Part shown: piece by piece, positions 1-10,735 of the stretch | Position numbering within the stretch: position 1 is the stretch's first letter | Layout: each line of letters begins with the position of its first letter | NCBI RefSeq assembly: GCF_002927275.1 | Contig: NZ_PRKW01000006.1 | Location: 1 to 64,000, forward strand | Length of the DNA stretch: 64,000 nt | Origin: Arthrobacter pityocampae | GTDB taxonomy: Bacteria > Actinomycetota > Actinomycetes > Actinomycetales > Micrococcaceae | Direction of reading: 5' to 3' | The notes under the pieces: generated by a model | Told to the model about the DNA's origin: nothing | The model's input: only the letters and a program-made list of their open reading frames with translations | Databases searched by the model: none | Position numbers and translations under genes: made by a program

Positions 1-40
1 CAATTCAACCAATCAACAAACAATCGGTATCAACAAACTT

Positions 41-62
41 GGCACACTATTGAGTTCTCAAA
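41..62 (-). promoter_or_regulatory. rRNA-operon leader element (antitermination-like)
   Basis: Read on the minus strand this contains TTTGAGAACTCAATAGTG, which resembles the conserved element found just before 16S rRNA genes in high-GC Gram-positives. The 16S gene itself would lie left of position 1 and is not visible. The element and the AT-richer, gene-free 1-200 region suggest the window edge cuts an rrn leader. The call is by resemblance only. Confidence 0.5.
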
Positions 63-267
63 CAACAGGAACAACCGGCACCACACACGACCAAACCGTC
101 ATGTCCTCGCTCCGGAGCAACTTTTCAAGCTTACCCGCACCCACCCCGTAACCGCAAATCCGCCGATCTCCGTCGCTTCGTTCTCCATTCCCGTCCGCGT
201 GGACAGGAGGTGAATCCCGATGCTGTGGTGATCGGCCGACCAGATTACTTCGTCGGCGCGGATATAA

Positions 268-297
268 ACGATAGCACCGGCAGGCACCGGATGCAAA
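268..297 (-). promoter_or_regulatory. candidate rRNA-operon promoter
   Basis: On the minus strand TTTGCA (297-292), an 18-base spacer and TATCGT (273-268) form a possible -35/-10 pair between the glgB terminator and the rRNA-like leader. An AT-rich stretch follows. No other gene lies downstream in this window, so an rrn promoter is inferred from context. The region 1-344 has no convincing protein-coding gene. Confidence 0.3.
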
Positions 298-299
298 GC

Positions 300-330
300 A
301 GCGGCGGACCCCGGATCGGGGTCCGCCGCT
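300..330 (-). terminator. Terminator after glgB
   Basis: A perfect 13-bp stem (AGCGGCGGACCCC and its complement) with a 5-base loop lies 15 bases past the glgB stop. There is no long U-tract on either side. It separates the glucan operon from the rrn-like leader downstream. Confidence 0.7.
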
Positions 331-344
331 GTGGGCGTCCAGCG

Positions 345-3300
345 TCAGGAGGTGGCGGGCTTCAGGTAGAGCACGCCCAGCGGCGGGACGCGGACGTCGC
401 CGTAGGCGGGCTGGCCGTTGTGCGCCCCCTCGTGGGCAGTCACCGGTCCGGAGTTGCCGACACCCGATCCGCCGAACTCCTCGGCGTCGGTGTTGAGCAC
501 CTCGGTCCATTCCCCCGCCCAGGGCAGTCCCACACGGAACCCCTCGTGCGGGCCGCCGGCGAAGTTCGCGATGCAGACGAGGGGGTTGCCCTGGTGGTCC
601 CAGCGGATGAAGGACAGCGTGTTGTGTTCGCCGTCGTTCTCGTCGATCCACTGGAAGCCGGCGGGCTCGTTGTCCCGTGCGTACAGCGCCGGGGTCTCCC
701 GGTACACGGCGTTCAGCGACCGGACGAGTTCCTGGACCCCCTTGTGGGAGGGGGTGTCCGTGAGCCACCAGTCGAGGCTGTGCTGCTCGGCCCACTCGGC
801 CTCCTGGGCGAACTCGGTTCCCATGAAGACCAGCTGCTTGCCCGGGTGCGCCCACTGGAACGCGAGATAGGCGCGGACGTTGGCAAGCTGCTGCCAGCGG
901 TCCCCCGGCATCTTGCGGAGGAGGGAACCCTTGCCGTGTACGACCTCGTCGTGGCTGATGGGCAGCATGAAGTTCTCCGTGTACGCGTACACCATGGAGA
1001 ACGTGGCCTTGCCGTGGTGGTACATCCGGTTGATCGGATCCTCGGCGATGTATTCGAGGGTGTCGTGCATCCAGCCCATGTTCCACTTGATGCCGAACCC
1101 CAGGCCTCCGGCACTGGTGGCCCTGGTGACGCCGTCGAACGCCGTCGACTCCTCGGCCACCATGACGATTCCCGGGGCCCTCTTGTAGGCGGTCGCGTTG
1201 ACCTCCTGGAGGAAGGAGATGGCTTCGAGGTTCTCCTGGCCGCCGAACTTGTTCGGCCGCCACTGGCCCTCCTCGCGGGAGTAGTTCAGGTACAGCATCG
1301 ACGCCACGGCATCGACCCGCAGACCGTCGATGTGGAACTCCTCGAGCCAGTACAGGGCGTTGGCCACGAGGAAGTTGCGGACCTCACGACGACCGAAGTC
1401 GAAGATGAGCGTGCCCCAGTCCCGGTGCTCACCGAGGAACGGGTCGCCGTGCTCGTAGAGGGTGCCGCCGTCGAAGTTGGCCAGCGCCCACTCGTCCTTG
1501 GGGAAGTGCGCGGGGACCCAGTCCATGATGACGCCGATGCCGGCCTGGTGGAGCCTGTCGATGAGGTACTTGAAGTCGTCGGGCGACCCGAAACGGGCCG
1601 TCGGCGCGAAGTAGGAGGTGACCTGGTAGCCCCACGACCCGCCGAAGGGGTGTTCGGCGACGGGCATGAGCTCCACGTGGGTGAAGCCCTGCCAGGAGAC
1701 GTACTCCACGAGCTGCTCCGCCAGTTCCCGATAGCTCAGACCCTGGCGCCACGAACCCAGGTGCACTTCGTAGACGCTCATGGGCCCGTTGTGCGGATCG
1801 GTGGCGGCTCGTGCCTGCATCCACTCGTCGTCGCCGAAGACGTAGTTCGACTCGACGACCTTCGAACCCGTGAGCGGTGGGATCTCGGTGCCCCGCGCCA
1901 TTGGGTCGGCCTTCTGGCGCCACTGCCCGTCGCTGCCCAGGATCTCGAACTTGTAGACGCTTCCGGCAGCGGCCCCGGGGATGAAGATCTCCCAGATGCC
2001 CGTACTGCCCAGCACGCGCATCGCGTTGACGCTGCCGTCCCAGCCGTTGAACTCGCCCATGACGCGGACCGCGCGGGCGTTCGGGGCCCAGACGGAGAAG
2101 GAGACGCCCTCGATGTCGCCGAGGACGGACGAGTACCGGCGGACGTGCGCGCCCAGCGCGGTCCACAGGGTCTCGTGCCGGCCCTCACCGAGGAGGTGCA
2201 TGTCGATCTCGCCGAGGGTCGGCAGGAACCGGTAGGGGTCGTCGACCGTGATGGGGCCGCCGTCGTAGGTCACTTCGAGCCGGTAGTCGGGGACGTGCCC
2301 GGAGTTCTCGGCTGCCAGCGCGCCGACCCAGATGCCGTTGTGCTCGTGGGTCAGCTCCGTCCTGCCGCTTCCGGTGACGACGACGACCGAGCCGGCCAGG
2401 CGACGCAGCGTACGGATGGTGACGACGTCGTCGCTGTTCAGGTGGGCGCCCAGCACCGCATGGGGCTGGTGGTAGGAGCCCTCGGAGACCTGCTGCAGCA
2501 CGGACTGCTCGACGGCGACGGGCGTGAGGTCGGCAGCGGAGACCGGGGCCTTCGCCGCCGGGGCCGCGTCCTTCGCCTTCTCGGCGATGTCCGCCGTCGC
2601 ACTCTTCGCCTTGTCGGCCACGGTCTTCGCGGTCTCGGTGACTGCCTTTGCTGCCTTGCCCGCGAGGGTTTCCTTGCCGGCACCCTTGCGTGGGGCGGAC
2701 TTCTTCGGAGGATTCATGTCAGCTGCTTTCGTGGCGTCCGCACCGGGGTGTGCACCCAGGGCGCGTCGGACATCCCGGACGGGCATCTCGACCCAGTCCG
2801 GTCTGTTGCGGATCTCGTAGACGACTTCGTACAGGGCCTTGTCGAGCCAGAGTGCGCGGAAGAGCGGGCCGTCGGTGTCGACGGGCGCACCGGCCTCCTC
2901 CGCATAGCCCGCGAGGAACGCCTCACGGGCAGCGATGGACCATTGCTCGGCCTCGACCGCCGCGGGCGAGCCGACGGGTGCTGCGCCTCGTGATGCCGCG
3001 GCGTACTCGAGCGAGCGGACCATGCCGACGACGTCGCGCAGCGGCACGTCGGGGACGCTCCGCTCGGCCGTGGGCCGAAGGGGCTCGCCCTCGAAGTCGA
3101 TGACGAGCCAGGTGCCGTCCGGCGCCTGCAGGATCTGGCCGAGGTGCAGGTCGGCGTGGATCCGCTGCAGGGGCGGGATGTCCTCGAGCGTCTCCACGGC
3201 GCCGATGATGTGCTCGACCTCTGCGCCGAGCGGCCCGACGGCGTCGCCGGCTTCCTCCCAGGCCCACCGGATGCGCGCCGTGAGTGCTTCCCGGAAGTCC

Positions 3301-4139
3301 TTCTTCTCGGCCTCGGTCGCCTGACGGTGCCCGAAGGCGGTGTCGAGCTGCCGGTGGATCCTCGCGACGGCCTGCCCGAGTCCGCGCGCCTCCGCGGTGA
3401 AGTCGGTGGCGGTGGAGGCGGCGAGCGATGCTGTGCGCCAGGCGTCGGTGCTGCCCTCCACGAAGTCGCGCAGCACGCTGACGTGACCCGTGACGTGGTG
3501 GCCCGGTTCCGCCCCGGCGTGCTGCCAGGTGCCCGTCACCCAGCTGAAGGTGTCCGGCGTGTCGGTGGAGCCGCCCGCGGTGAGCTGGGCGCTGAGCTCC
3601 ACGTCGGGGCTGTCCCCGGCCGCGAGCACCCGGAAGAACTTCACGATCATGGACCCGGGTCCGGAGCCGTAGATCACCGAGGTGTTCGACTGCTCGCCCT
3701 GCAGGACCTTCACGGGCTGGACGACGCCGGGCTCCTGGTGGGCCGGTGCCTTGATGGCGACGCCCGTCAGGCGACCGTCCGAGGCACTGCCCGCGCCGAG
3801 CATGAAATCGACCCAGAGGCGCACGAAAGCGGGGTCGTGCGTCGCGTCGTAGGCGTACCGCCGCCCGAGCGCGGGGTGGTCCACCTGACCGATCAGGCCG
3901 GACGCGGCGTCGTCGAGCGGTGCGCTGCGATAGCTGATCGGCACGCTGACGACGTCGGTGCGGCGTCCCGAATCGACCGCGAGGAAGTGCACCTCGAAGC
4001 TCGCTGCGCCCGTCGGGTCCTCGAGGACGGCGCCGCCGACGACCGTCAGGTCGACCGACTGCCCCCGTGCGGGGAACCATCGCTGGGTGGGAAGCCACGC
4101 CGTGAGGATCTCCGGGACGAACGGTGTGTGGACCGCCAT
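345..4139 (-). CDS. glgB: Maltokinase-GlgB in-frame fusion (maltokinase + 1,4-alpha-glucan branching enzyme)
   Basis: One uninterrupted frame of 1264 residues encodes two enzymes. Residues 1-474 are a maltokinase (Mak/Pep2; maltose + ATP to maltose 1-phosphate) with the kinase motifs HADLHLGQ and DFEGEP. Residues 475 to about 535 are a Lys/Ala-rich helical linker starting [12 protein letters not shown]. The rest is branching enzyme GlgB: an N-terminal beta domain, a CBM48 (FSVWAPNA) and a GH13 barrel with the catalytic Asp in GLRVDAVAS, the Glu in VAEES and [10 protein letters not shown]. The ATG overlaps the treS stop in TAATG and has a GGAGG ribosome site. No stop lies between the domains; an internal ATG at 2717 (weak ribosome site) could start GlgB alone. 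Separate genes are usual, so this is either a true fusion or a lost stop. Confidence 0.88.
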   Translation of the reverse strand: MAVHTPFVPEILTAWLPTQRWFPARGQSVDLTVVGGAVLEDPTGAASFEVHFLAVDSGRRTDVVSVPISYRSAPLDDAASGLIGQVDHPALGRRYAYDATHDPAFVRLWVDFMLGAGSASDGRLTGVAIKAPAHQEPGVVQPVKVLQGEQSNTSVIYGSGPGSMIVKFFRVLAAGDSPDVELSAQLTAGGSTDTPDTFSWVTGTWQHAGAEPGHHVTGHVSVLRDFVEGSTDAWRTASLAASTATDFTAEARGLGQAVARIHRQLDTAFGHRQATEAEKKDFREALTARIRWAWEEAGDAVGPLGAEVEHIIGAVETLEDIPPLQRIHADLHLGQILQAPDGTWLVIDFEGEPLRPTAERSVPDVPLRDVVGMVRSLEYAAASRGAAPVGSPAAVEAEQWSIAAREAFLAGYAEEAGAPVDTDGPLFRALWLDKALYEVVYEIRNRPDWVEMPVRDVRRALGAHPGADATKAADMNPPKKSAPRKGAGKETLAGKAAKAVTETAKTVADKAKSATADIAEKAKDAAPAAKAPVSAADLTPVAVEQSVLQQVSEGSYHQPHAVLGAHLNSDDVVTIRTLRRLAGSVVVVTGSGRTELTHEHNGIWVGALAAENSGHVPDYRLEVTYDGGPITVDDPYRFLPTLGEIDMHLLGEGRHETLWTALGAHVRRYSSVLGDIEGVSFSVWAPNARAVRVMGEFNGWDGSVNAMRVLGSTGIWEIFIPGAAAGSVYKFEILGSDGQWRQKADPMARGTEIPPLTGSKVVESNYVFGDDEWMQARAATDPHNGPMSVYEVHLGSWRQGLSYRELAEQLVEYVSWQGFTHVELMPVAEHPFGGSWGYQVTSYFAPTARFGSPDDFKYLIDRLHQAGIGVIMDWVPAHFPKDEWALANFDGGTLYEHGDPFLGEHRDWGTLIFDFGRREVRNFLVANALYWLEEFHIDGLRVDAVASMLYLNYSREEGQWRPNKFGGQENLEAISFLQEVNATAYKRAPGIVMVAEESTAFDGVTRATSAGGLGFGIKWNMGWMHDTLEYIAEDPINRMYHHGKATFSMVYAYTENFMLPISHDEVVHGKGSLLRKMPGDRWQQLANVRAYLAFQWAHPGKQLVFMGTEFAQEAEWAEQHSLDWWLTDTPSHKGVQELVRSLNAVYRETPALYARDNEPAGFQWIDENDGEHNTLSFIRWDHQGNPLVCIANFAGGPHEGFRVGLPWAGEWTEVLNTDAEEFGGSGVGNSGPVTAHEGAHNGQPAYGDVRVPPLGVLYLKPATS

Positions 4140-5905
4140 TATCGGATCGCCTCCGGGATGGGGATGACCGGGATGGCCTGGGTGTGCGGGGAGGACGTGT
4201 TGGAGCTGGCCGAACGGACGCGGAGCCAGAAGAAGTCGTGGCTGCCGAGCGTCAGGGTGACCTCTCCGTCCTCGCCGAAGGCCGGGAAGATCGACCCGCC
4301 GAAGAGGTCCCGCAGGCCGCGGCCGGCGAACTCGGGCAGCCGCATCTTCGCTGCGACCGGGTGCTGCGAGAGGTTGAAGACGCACAGCACCGACTCCGCC
4401 TGCTCGCCCTCCGCATTGCCGTCGTTGATCTCGCGGAGGAAGGCGAGCACGTGCTCGGACTCGACGGCGACATGCCGGTAGGAGCCCAGACCGAAGGCGG
4501 GGTGGGTCTTGCGTACCGCGAGCATCTGGCGCACCCAGTGGAGCAGTGAGCTCGAACTGGCCATCTGGGCTTCCACGTTCACGTGGTTGTAGTGGTAGAC
4601 GAGCGACTGGACGACCGGCAGGTACAGCTTGCCGGGGTCCACCGGGGAGAAGCCGGCGTTGCGGTCCGGGTTCCACTGCATCGGCGTACGTGACGCGTCG
4701 CGGTCCTCCAGCCAGATGTTGTCGCCCATGCCGATCTCGTCCCCGTAGTACAGGAACGGGCTACCGGGCAGGGACAGCAGGAGGGCGTGGATGAGCTCCA
4801 CCTCGGCCCGTGAATTGTCCAGCAGCGGGGACAGCCGACGGCGGATACCGACGTTCGCCCGCATGCGGGGATCCGGCGCGTACCAACCGAGCATGGCTTC
4901 GCGTTCCTCGCTGGTGACCATCTCGAGCGTGAGTTCGTCGTGGTTGCGGAGGAAGGTGCCCCACTGCGCTCCGGCCGGGATGTCCGGCGTGTCCTTCATC
5001 GTCTCGATGATGGGCGCGGCCTTCTGGTCACGCAGCGCGTAGAAGAGCCGCGGCATGATCGGGAAGTGGAACGCCATGTGGCACTCCGGGCCCTCGGCGT
5101 CACCGAAGTACTCGACGACCTCGTCCGGCATCTGGTTCGCCTCAGCGATGATGACCCGGCCGGGGTAGGTCTCGTCGACCATGGCACGGAGTCGCTTCAG
5201 GAACTCGTGCGTCTTCGGCAGGTTCTCGCAGTTGGTGCCCTCCTCCTCGAACAGGTACGGGATGGCGTCAGCGCGGAATCCGTCGATGCCCTGGTCGAGC
5301 CAGAACTTCACGACGTCGAAGATGGCTTCCTGCACCTTGGGATTCTCGAAGTTGAGGTCCGGCTGGTGGCTGAAGAACCGGTGCCAGAAGAACTGCCGAC
5401 GCACCGGGTCGAACGTCCAGTTGGACTCCTCGGTGTCGACGAAGATGATTCGTGCGTCCTCGTACTTCTCGTCGGTGTCGCTCCAGACGTAGAAGTCACC
5501 GTACGGCCCCTCGGGGTCGCGGCGCGATTCCTGGAACCAGTGGTGCTGGTCCGAGGTGTGGTTCACGGGCAGGTCGATGATGACCCGGACGCCGCGTGCA
5601 TGCGCTTCCGCGACGAGGCGCTTGAAGTCGCTGAGGGAGCCGAATTCGTCGAGGACGTCGTAGTAGTCCGAGATGTCGTACCCGCCGTCGCGCAGCGGGG
5701 ACTTGAAGAAGGGGGGCAGCCAAAGGCAGTCGACGCCGAGCCACTGGAGGTAGTCCAGTTTCTCGATCAGACCGGACAGGTCACCGGAGCCGTCCCCGTT
5801 CGCATCGGCGAAGCCGCGCACCAGAGCCTCGTAGAAGACCGCCTTGCGGTACCACAGGGGGTCGTGGGCCAGTCCAGGTGCATTGAGCTGGAAGGGGTTG
5901 GGCAC
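4139..5905 (-). CDS. treS: Trehalose synthase (maltose alpha-D-glucosyltransferase) TreS
   Basis: 588-residue GH13 enzyme interconverting trehalose and maltose, supplying maltose to maltokinase. The family start [19 protein letters not shown], the catalytic Asp in [11 protein letters not shown], the acid Glu in [11 protein letters not shown] and the transition-state Asp in [11 protein letters not shown] are all present. The length fits TreS without a fused kinase domain, consistent with maltokinase being the next gene. The GTG start lies in TAGTG, overlapping the glgE stop by one base, and is preceded by AGGAGG, so translation is coupled to glgE. Confidence 0.95.
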   Translation of the reverse strand: MPNPFQLNAPGLAHDPLWYRKAVFYEALVRGFADANGDGSGDLSGLIEKLDYLQWLGVDCLWLPPFFKSPLRDGGYDISDYYDVLDEFGSLSDFKRLVAEAHARGVRVIIDLPVNHTSDQHHWFQESRRDPEGPYGDFYVWSDTDEKYEDARIIFVDTEESNWTFDPVRRQFFWHRFFSHQPDLNFENPKVQEAIFDVVKFWLDQGIDGFRADAIPYLFEEEGTNCENLPKTHEFLKRLRAMVDETYPGRVIIAEANQMPDEVVEYFGDAEGPECHMAFHFPIMPRLFYALRDQKAAPIIETMKDTPDIPAGAQWGTFLRNHDELTLEMVTSEEREAMLGWYAPDPRMRANVGIRRRLSPLLDNSRAEVELIHALLLSLPGSPFLYYGDEIGMGDNIWLEDRDASRTPMQWNPDRNAGFSPVDPGKLYLPVVQSLVYHYNHVNVEAQMASSSSLLHWVRQMLAVRKTHPAFGLGSYRHVAVESEHVLAFLREINDGNAEGEQAESVLCVFNLSQHPVAAKMRLPEFAGRGLRDLFGGSIFPAFGEDGEVTLTLGSHDFFWLRVRSASSNTSSPHTQAIPVIPIPEAIR

Positions 5906-7944
5906 TAGTGCTGCCTCCTGATTGAGAGAATGTGAGCCGGTTCCACATGGGCATCCAGCCGGACGTAGTTGTGTTCGCCCCAGGCGAAGGTCTGACCCGT
6001 GATGAGATCGTCCACGAGGAACGTCCCGGTCTCGTCGACGTCGGCTGCGTCGAGGCCCAATTTTGCCAGATCGAGCGACACCGTACTCTCGCGGGTGCTG
6101 TGCGGATCGACGTTGACGACGACGATGATCGTGTCCTTGCCCTCCGCCGTCTGCTTGTGCTTGACGAAGACCAGCGTGGCCGGGTCGGTGCTGCTGTGGA
6201 TGGTGAGGTTCTCGAGGTCACCGAGCGCGGGGTGTGCGCGGCGGATGGCGTTGAGCCGGGTGATGAACGGGGCCAGTGACCGGCCCTCGGCCTCGGCTGC
6301 TGCGTAGTCCCGCGGACGGTACTGGAACTTCTCGTTGTCGATGTACTCCTCGGCGCCGGGCCGGGCCACGTGCTCGAAGAGCTCGTACCCGGAGTAGACA
6401 CCCCACAGCGGGCTGGCCATGGAGGCGAGCACGGCGCGGATCTTGAAGGCGGCCGGGCCGCCGTACTGGAGGTACTCGGTCAGGATGTCCGGGGTGTTGA
6501 CGAAGAAGTTGGGCCGGAAGTAGGCCGGGGAGACCTGGCTGATCTCCGTGAAGTACTCCTCGAGCTCCGTCTTCGTGTTGCGCCAGGTGAAGTAGGAGTA
6601 GGACTGCTGGAACCCGGCGCGGCCGAGGGCGTGCATCATGGGCGGGCGTGTGAAGGCCTCGGCCAGGAAGATGACATCGGGGTGCTTCTTGTTGACCTTC
6701 GCGATGAGCCACTCCCAGAACTGGACGGGCTTGGTGTGCGGGTTGTCCACCCGGAAGATCTTCACGCCGTGCTGGACCCACATGAGGACGATCCGCAGGA
6801 TCTCCTTCGCCAGACCCTGGGGGTCGTTGTCGAAGTTGATCGGATAGATGTCCTGGTACTTCTTCGGAGGGTTCTCCGCGTAGGCGATGGTGCCGTCCAC
6901 GCGGGTGGTGAACCACTCGGGGTGCGTCCGGACCCACGGGTGGTCCGGTGCTGCCTGCAGCGCGAGGTCGAGGGCCACCTCGAGCCCGAGCTCGCCGGCA
7001 CGGGCGACGAAGGCGTCGAAGTCCTCGAAGGTGCCGAGATCGGGGTGGATGGCGTCGTGGCCGCCCTCCGCGGATCCGATGGCCCAGGGCGAGCCCGGAT
7101 CGCCGGGGCCGGCGGTGAGGGTGTTGTTCGGACCCTTGCGGTGCGTGTGTCCGATCGGGTGGATCGGCGGCAGGTAGACGACGTCGAAGTTCATGGCGGC
7201 CACGGCGTCGAGTCGCTTGGCGGCGTCCCGGAACGTACCGGAGGTCCACTGCGCCGTCTCCGGGTCGTAGGTGGCGCCCTCGGAGCGCGGGAAGAACTCG
7301 TACCAGGCGGCGCGGCCTGCGAGTGCCCGCTCGACGTCGATCGGGTACGCACGGGACGCGGTGACCAGTGCGCGGATGGGCTGGCGGGCGACCGCCTCGT
7401 GGATCTGGGGGGTCAGGCCCGCGGCGAGACGCTCGTCGACGCTCAGGGAGGCATCGGCGAGGACCGCCGCAGTGCGGCGGAAGAGCGCCGCATCACGTGC
7501 GCTGCGCTCCCCTGCTGCACGGGTGAAGAGTGCTGCACCCTCCATCAGCATCAGCTCGACGTCGACGCCGGCTGCGATCTTGATGGTGGCGTCGTGCTCC
7601 CACGTCCCGAAGAGGTCGGACCAGCCCTCGATCGTGAAGGTGTGCAGGCCCTTCGCACGCGGGGTCAGGGTTCCGGCCCAGCGATCCAGCCCGGAGCCGA
7701 CAGGCGTCATCCGGATGCGCTGCACCTCCTTGCCCCGGGGGTCGTACAGGACGGCCGAGACACCTAGCTGGTCGTGTCCTTCCCTGAAGACGGTGGCGCC
7801 TACGGCGATGTCCGAGCCTGGAAGTGCCTTGGCCGGGAAACGTCCGTCCTCGACAACGGGGCTGACCGCGGTGATGGGAATGCGGCCGAATCGCAGTCCT
7901 TCGGGATAAGGGGCATTTCGGTTCTGGTCCGTAGTGGTGGTCAC
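5905..7944 (-). CDS. glgE: Alpha-1,4-glucan:maltose-1-phosphate maltosyltransferase GlgE
   Basis: 679 residues. It transfers maltosyl units from maltose 1-phosphate to growing alpha-1,4-glucan and is the defining enzyme of the GlgE pathway. The N-terminal domain carries GRIPITAVSPVV; the GH13 barrel has the nucleophile Asp in FRVDNPHTKP and the acid Glu in IFLAEAFTRPPMM. It is first in the leftward operon glgE-treS-mak/glgB. The GTG at 7944 sits 7 bases behind TAACGT with no Shine-Dalgarno, so it is probably leaderless. It is divergent from glgP, so synthesis and breakdown share one control region. Confidence 0.95.
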   Translation of the reverse strand: MTTTTDQNRNAPYPEGLRFGRIPITAVSPVVEDGRFPAKALPGSDIAVGATVFREGHDQLGVSAVLYDPRGKEVQRIRMTPVGSGLDRWAGTLTPRAKGLHTFTIEGWSDLFGTWEHDATIKIAAGVDVELMLMEGAALFTRAAGERSARDAALFRRTAAVLADASLSVDERLAAGLTPQIHEAVARQPIRALVTASRAYPIDVERALAGRAAWYEFFPRSEGATYDPETAQWTSGTFRDAAKRLDAVAAMNFDVVYLPPIHPIGHTHRKGPNNTLTAGPGDPGSPWAIGSAEGGHDAIHPDLGTFEDFDAFVARAGELGLEVALDLALQAAPDHPWVRTHPEWFTTRVDGTIAYAENPPKKYQDIYPINFDNDPQGLAKEILRIVLMWVQHGVKIFRVDNPHTKPVQFWEWLIAKVNKKHPDVIFLAEAFTRPPMMHALGRAGFQQSYSYFTWRNTKTELEEYFTEISQVSPAYFRPNFFVNTPDILTEYLQYGGPAAFKIRAVLASMASPLWGVYSGYELFEHVARPGAEEYIDNEKFQYRPRDYAAAEAEGRSLAPFITRLNAIRRAHPALGDLENLTIHSSTDPATLVFVKHKQTAEGKDTIIVVVNVDPHSTRESTVSLDLAKLGLDAADVDETGTFLVDDLITGQTFAWGEHNYVRLDAHVEPAHILSIRRQH

Positions 7945-7957
7945 CCGTATGACGTTA
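7945..7957 (-). promoter_or_regulatory. Leaderless promoter of glgE (-10 TAACGT)
   Basis: TAACGT at 7957-7952 is followed by 7 bases and the GTG start; TTAGCA about 18 bases upstream could be the -35. The predicted transcript begins at or next to the start codon. Confidence 0.5.
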
Positions 7958-8065
7958 GCGAGTAATGGGCCGAATTGCTAAGGGGGCTTTGCGTAACATC
8001 CGCGTCGGTAACACACCGAGCAAGCGTTTACGGAACGCCTCTGCCATACCTCTCGGCGAGTGCGC

Positions 8066-8078
8066 TAGCGTAACCGGG
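8066..8078 (+). promoter_or_regulatory. Leaderless promoter of glgP (-10 TAGCGT)
   Basis: TAGCGT at 8066-8071 is followed by 7 bases and GTG at 8079. This favours 8079 over upstream in-frame starts. No convincing -35 is seen. Confidence 0.5.
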
Positions 8079-10691
8079 GTGAAGGCAATCCGCAGATTTA
8101 CCGTCCGAACCGTCCTCCCCGAGAAGATCGCCCCGCTCGGCAAACTCGCGGGCAACCTGCGCTGGTCGTGGCACCTGCCGACCTCGCGTTTGTTCGAGGA
8201 GATCGACCCCGCCGCCTGGGAGGAGAGCGGTCACGACCCGGTGTCCTTCCTCGGCTCCGTGACCCGCGAGAAGCTCGAGCAGCTCGCCGGTGACGAGGCG
8301 CTGGTGCAACGCATCCAGGAGGTCGGTGCCGACCTCGACGACTACCTGACGCAGCCGCGCTGGTACCAGGGGCTCGGTGACGACGCGCCCCGCAGCATCG
8401 CCTACTTCTCCCCCGAATACGGCATCGCCGCCGTCCTCCCCCAGTACTCCGGCGGCCTCGGCATCCTGGCCGGCGACCACCTGAAGTCCGCCTCGGACCT
8501 CGGCATCCCCCTGATCGGCGTCGGCCTGCTCTACCAGTCCGGCTACTTCAAGCAGTCCCTCTCGCGTGACGCCTGGCAGCAGGAGACCTACCCCGTCCTC
8601 GACCCGGACGGGCTGCCCCTGACCCTGCTCCGCGAGCAGGACGGCTCGGCGGCGAAGGTGGTGCTGCCGTTGCCCAACGGCCGCCACCTCTCCGCGCATA
8701 TCTGGCGTGCCGACGTCGGGCGCGTCCCCCTGCTGCTCCTCGACTCCAACGTGCCCGGGAACGACGAGGCAGCACGCAACGTCACCGACCGTCTCTACGG
8801 CGGCGGCGGGGACCAGCGGCTGCAGCAGGAACTGCTCCTCGGCATGGGCGGCGTGAAGGCCCTGAGGATCTTCGAGCGACTCACCGGCACCCCGGCGCCC
8901 GAGGTGTTCCACACCAACGAGGGTCACGCGGGCTTCCTCGGCATCGAGCGCATCCGTGAGCTCATGGACCCGTCCAACGAATCCCCCATGACCTGGGAGG
9001 AGGCGCTCACGGCCGGCCGGGCCTCGACCGTCTTCACCACCCACACCCCCGTGCCGGCCGGTATCGACCGGTTCGACCGCGCGCAGATCGAGCACTTCTT
9101 CCACGCCGGCCTCGCGCCGGCCGTACCCACGGACCGCGTCCTGGCCCTCGGTGCGGAGAACTACGACGACGGCGACCGGTCGAAGTTCAACATGGCCGTC
9201 ATGGGTCTCCGCCTCGCGCAGCGTGCCAATGGTGTGGCGAAGCTGCACGGCGAAGTGTCGCGCGGCATGTTCTCCGGGCTCTGGCCGGGATTCGACACCC
9301 AGGAGGTGCCCATCACCTCGGTCACCAACGGCGTGCACGTGCCCAGCTGGGTGGATCCCCAGATCGCGGACTTCGCCCGGACCAGCTTCGGTGCGGAGTC
9401 CGTCCTCGATCCGCAGTGGAGCAGGGTGTACGACGTGCCGGACACCGATGTCTGGGCACTGCGCCGCAACCTCCGCTCCAATCTCGTGGACGACGTGCGC
9501 CAGCGCCTGCGCTCCTCGTGGAAGAAGCGCGGCGCAGCCGACGCCGCCCTGAGCTGGACCGATTCCGTGCTGGACCCAGACATCCTCACGATCGGCTTCG
9601 CCCGCCGTGTGCCGACCTACAAGCGCCTCACGCTCATGCTGCGTGACCCGGCGCGCCTGAAGGCCCTGCTCCTGCACTCCGAGCATCCCATCCAGCTCGT
9701 CATCGCCGGGAAGTCGCACCCGGCGGACGAGCAGGGCAAGCGGATGATCCAGGACCTGGTCCGCTTCACCGACGACCCCGAGGTCCGCCATCGGATCGTC
9801 TTCCTGCCCAACTACGACATCGCGATGGCCCGCACCCTGTTCCCCGGCTGTGACGTCTGGCTGAACAACCCGCTCCGGCCGCTGGAAGCCTGTGGCACAT
9901 CGGGCATGAAGGCGGCTATCAACGGTGGCCTCAACCTGTCCGTGCTGGACGGCTGGTGGGACGAGATGTACGACGGCGACAACGGCTGGGCCATCCCGAC
10001 GGCCAACAACGGAGCGTCCGCCGACGAGCGCGACGACATCGAGGCCGACGCCCTGTACGACCTCCTGGAAACGCAGGTCGCTCCGCGCTTCTACTCGCAG
10101 GTCCCCGCCGAGGGAGCCGGGGCCGCAGGGCCGTCGGAGCCCTCACGCGACGGTGTGCCGCACCAGTGGATCGCGATGATCAAGCACACCATGGCGACGC
10201 TCGGCCCGGCGGTATCGGCCGAGCGCATGCTGCAGGACTACGTGGAGAAGCTGTACCGTCCGGCCTGGCGCGCCGGCAACGCCGCAGCAGCCGACAGCTA
10301 CTCGCTCGCGAAGAGGACCGCCGCGTGGCGTTCCCGTGTGCAGGGCAACTGGCCTGCCGTCCAGGTGGAACACGTCGATTCCTCGGGCGTCACGGAGGAC
10401 CCGCAGATCGGTGATTCGCTGACGGTCAACGCCTATGTGTCCCTCGGAGGGCTGGATCCCGAGGACGTCGCCGTCGAGGTGGCCTACGGCCGCGCCCTCG
10501 AGACCGACGAGCTGAGTGACGTGACGGTCCAGGACCTGGAGGTCGCCGAGAACCTCGGCAGTGGCCGCTACCTGTTCACCGGGGGCATCAGGATCGACCA
10601 TTCCGGTTCCTTCGGTTACACGGTGCGCGTGCTGCCGAAGCACGCGACCCTCGCTACGAAGGCGGAACTGGGCCTCGTCGTCAACGCCTGA
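8079..10691 (+). CDS. glgP: Alpha-glucan phosphorylase GlgP
   Basis: 870 residues from GTG 8079, which begins with the family's usual KAIRRFTVRTVLPEKI. It releases glucose 1-phosphate from alpha-1,4-glucan using pyridoxal phosphate. The N-terminal DUF3417-type region (LRWSWHLPTSRLF), YFSPEYGIAAVLPQYSGG, VFHTNEGHAGFLGIER, and the C-terminal PLRPLEACGTSGMKAAINGG loop are all characteristic. The frame stays open to 7965, but those 38 residues match nothing in the family and contain the promoter. The C-terminal approximately 100 residues form a beta-rich extension. It is monocistronic and ends in a terminator. Confidence 0.95.
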   Translation: MKAIRRFTVRTVLPEKIAPLGKLAGNLRWSWHLPTSRLFEEIDPAAWEESGHDPVSFLGSVTREKLEQLAGDEALVQRIQEVGADLDDYLTQPRWYQGLGDDAPRSIAYFSPEYGIAAVLPQYSGGLGILAGDHLKSASDLGIPLIGVGLLYQSGYFKQSLSRDAWQQETYPVLDPDGLPLTLLREQDGSAAKVVLPLPNGRHLSAHIWRADVGRVPLLLLDSNVPGNDEAARNVTDRLYGGGGDQRLQQELLLGMGGVKALRIFERLTGTPAPEVFHTNEGHAGFLGIERIRELMDPSNESPMTWEEALTAGRASTVFTTHTPVPAGIDRFDRAQIEHFFHAGLAPAVPTDRVLALGAENYDDGDRSKFNMAVMGLRLAQRANGVAKLHGEVSRGMFSGLWPGFDTQEVPITSVTNGVHVPSWVDPQIADFARTSFGAESVLDPQWSRVYDVPDTDVWALRRNLRSNLVDDVRQRLRSSWKKRGAADAALSWTDSVLDPDILTIGFARRVPTYKRLTLMLRDPARLKALLLHSEHPIQLVIAGKSHPADEQGKRMIQDLVRFTDDPEVRHRIVFLPNYDIAMARTLFPGCDVWLNNPLRPLEACGTSGMKAAINGGLNLSVLDGWWDEMYDGDNGWAIPTANNGASADERDDIEADALYDLLETQVAPRFYSQVPAEGAGAAGPSEPSRDGVPHQWIAMIKHTMATLGPAVSAERMLQDYVEKLYRPAWRAGNAAAADSYSLAKRTAAWRSRVQGNWPAVQVEHVDSSGVTEDPQIGDSLTVNAYVSLGGLDPEDVAVEVAYGRALETDELSDVTVQDLEVAENLGSGRYLFTGGIRIDHSGSFGYTVRVLPKHATLATKAELGLVVNA

Positions 10692-10699
10692 CCGGCACC

Positions 10700-10735
10700 G
10701 CAGGAGCCCGGGACCTTGAGGTTCCGGGCTCCTGC
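10700..10735 (+). terminator. Terminator after glgP
   Basis: A 16-bp stem with one G-T wobble around a TTGA loop starts 9 bases past the glgP stop. There is no strong U-tract. Confidence 0.7.

Noticed and set aside
99-296. Small minus-strand frame of 65 residues in the rRNA-like leader region
   Set aside because: It overlaps the candidate rrn promoter and leader, has no ribosome site, and resembles no protein.
210-2993. Long plus-strand frame of 927 residues opposite glgB
   Set aside because: It lies antisense to clear GlgB sequence, is rich in Val/Gly/Arg/Asp with no family motif, and is a GC-skew shadow.
3144-5908. Plus-strand frames opposite maltokinase and treS
   Set aside because: Antisense shadows of well-supported enzymes; no ribosome site or recognisable domain.
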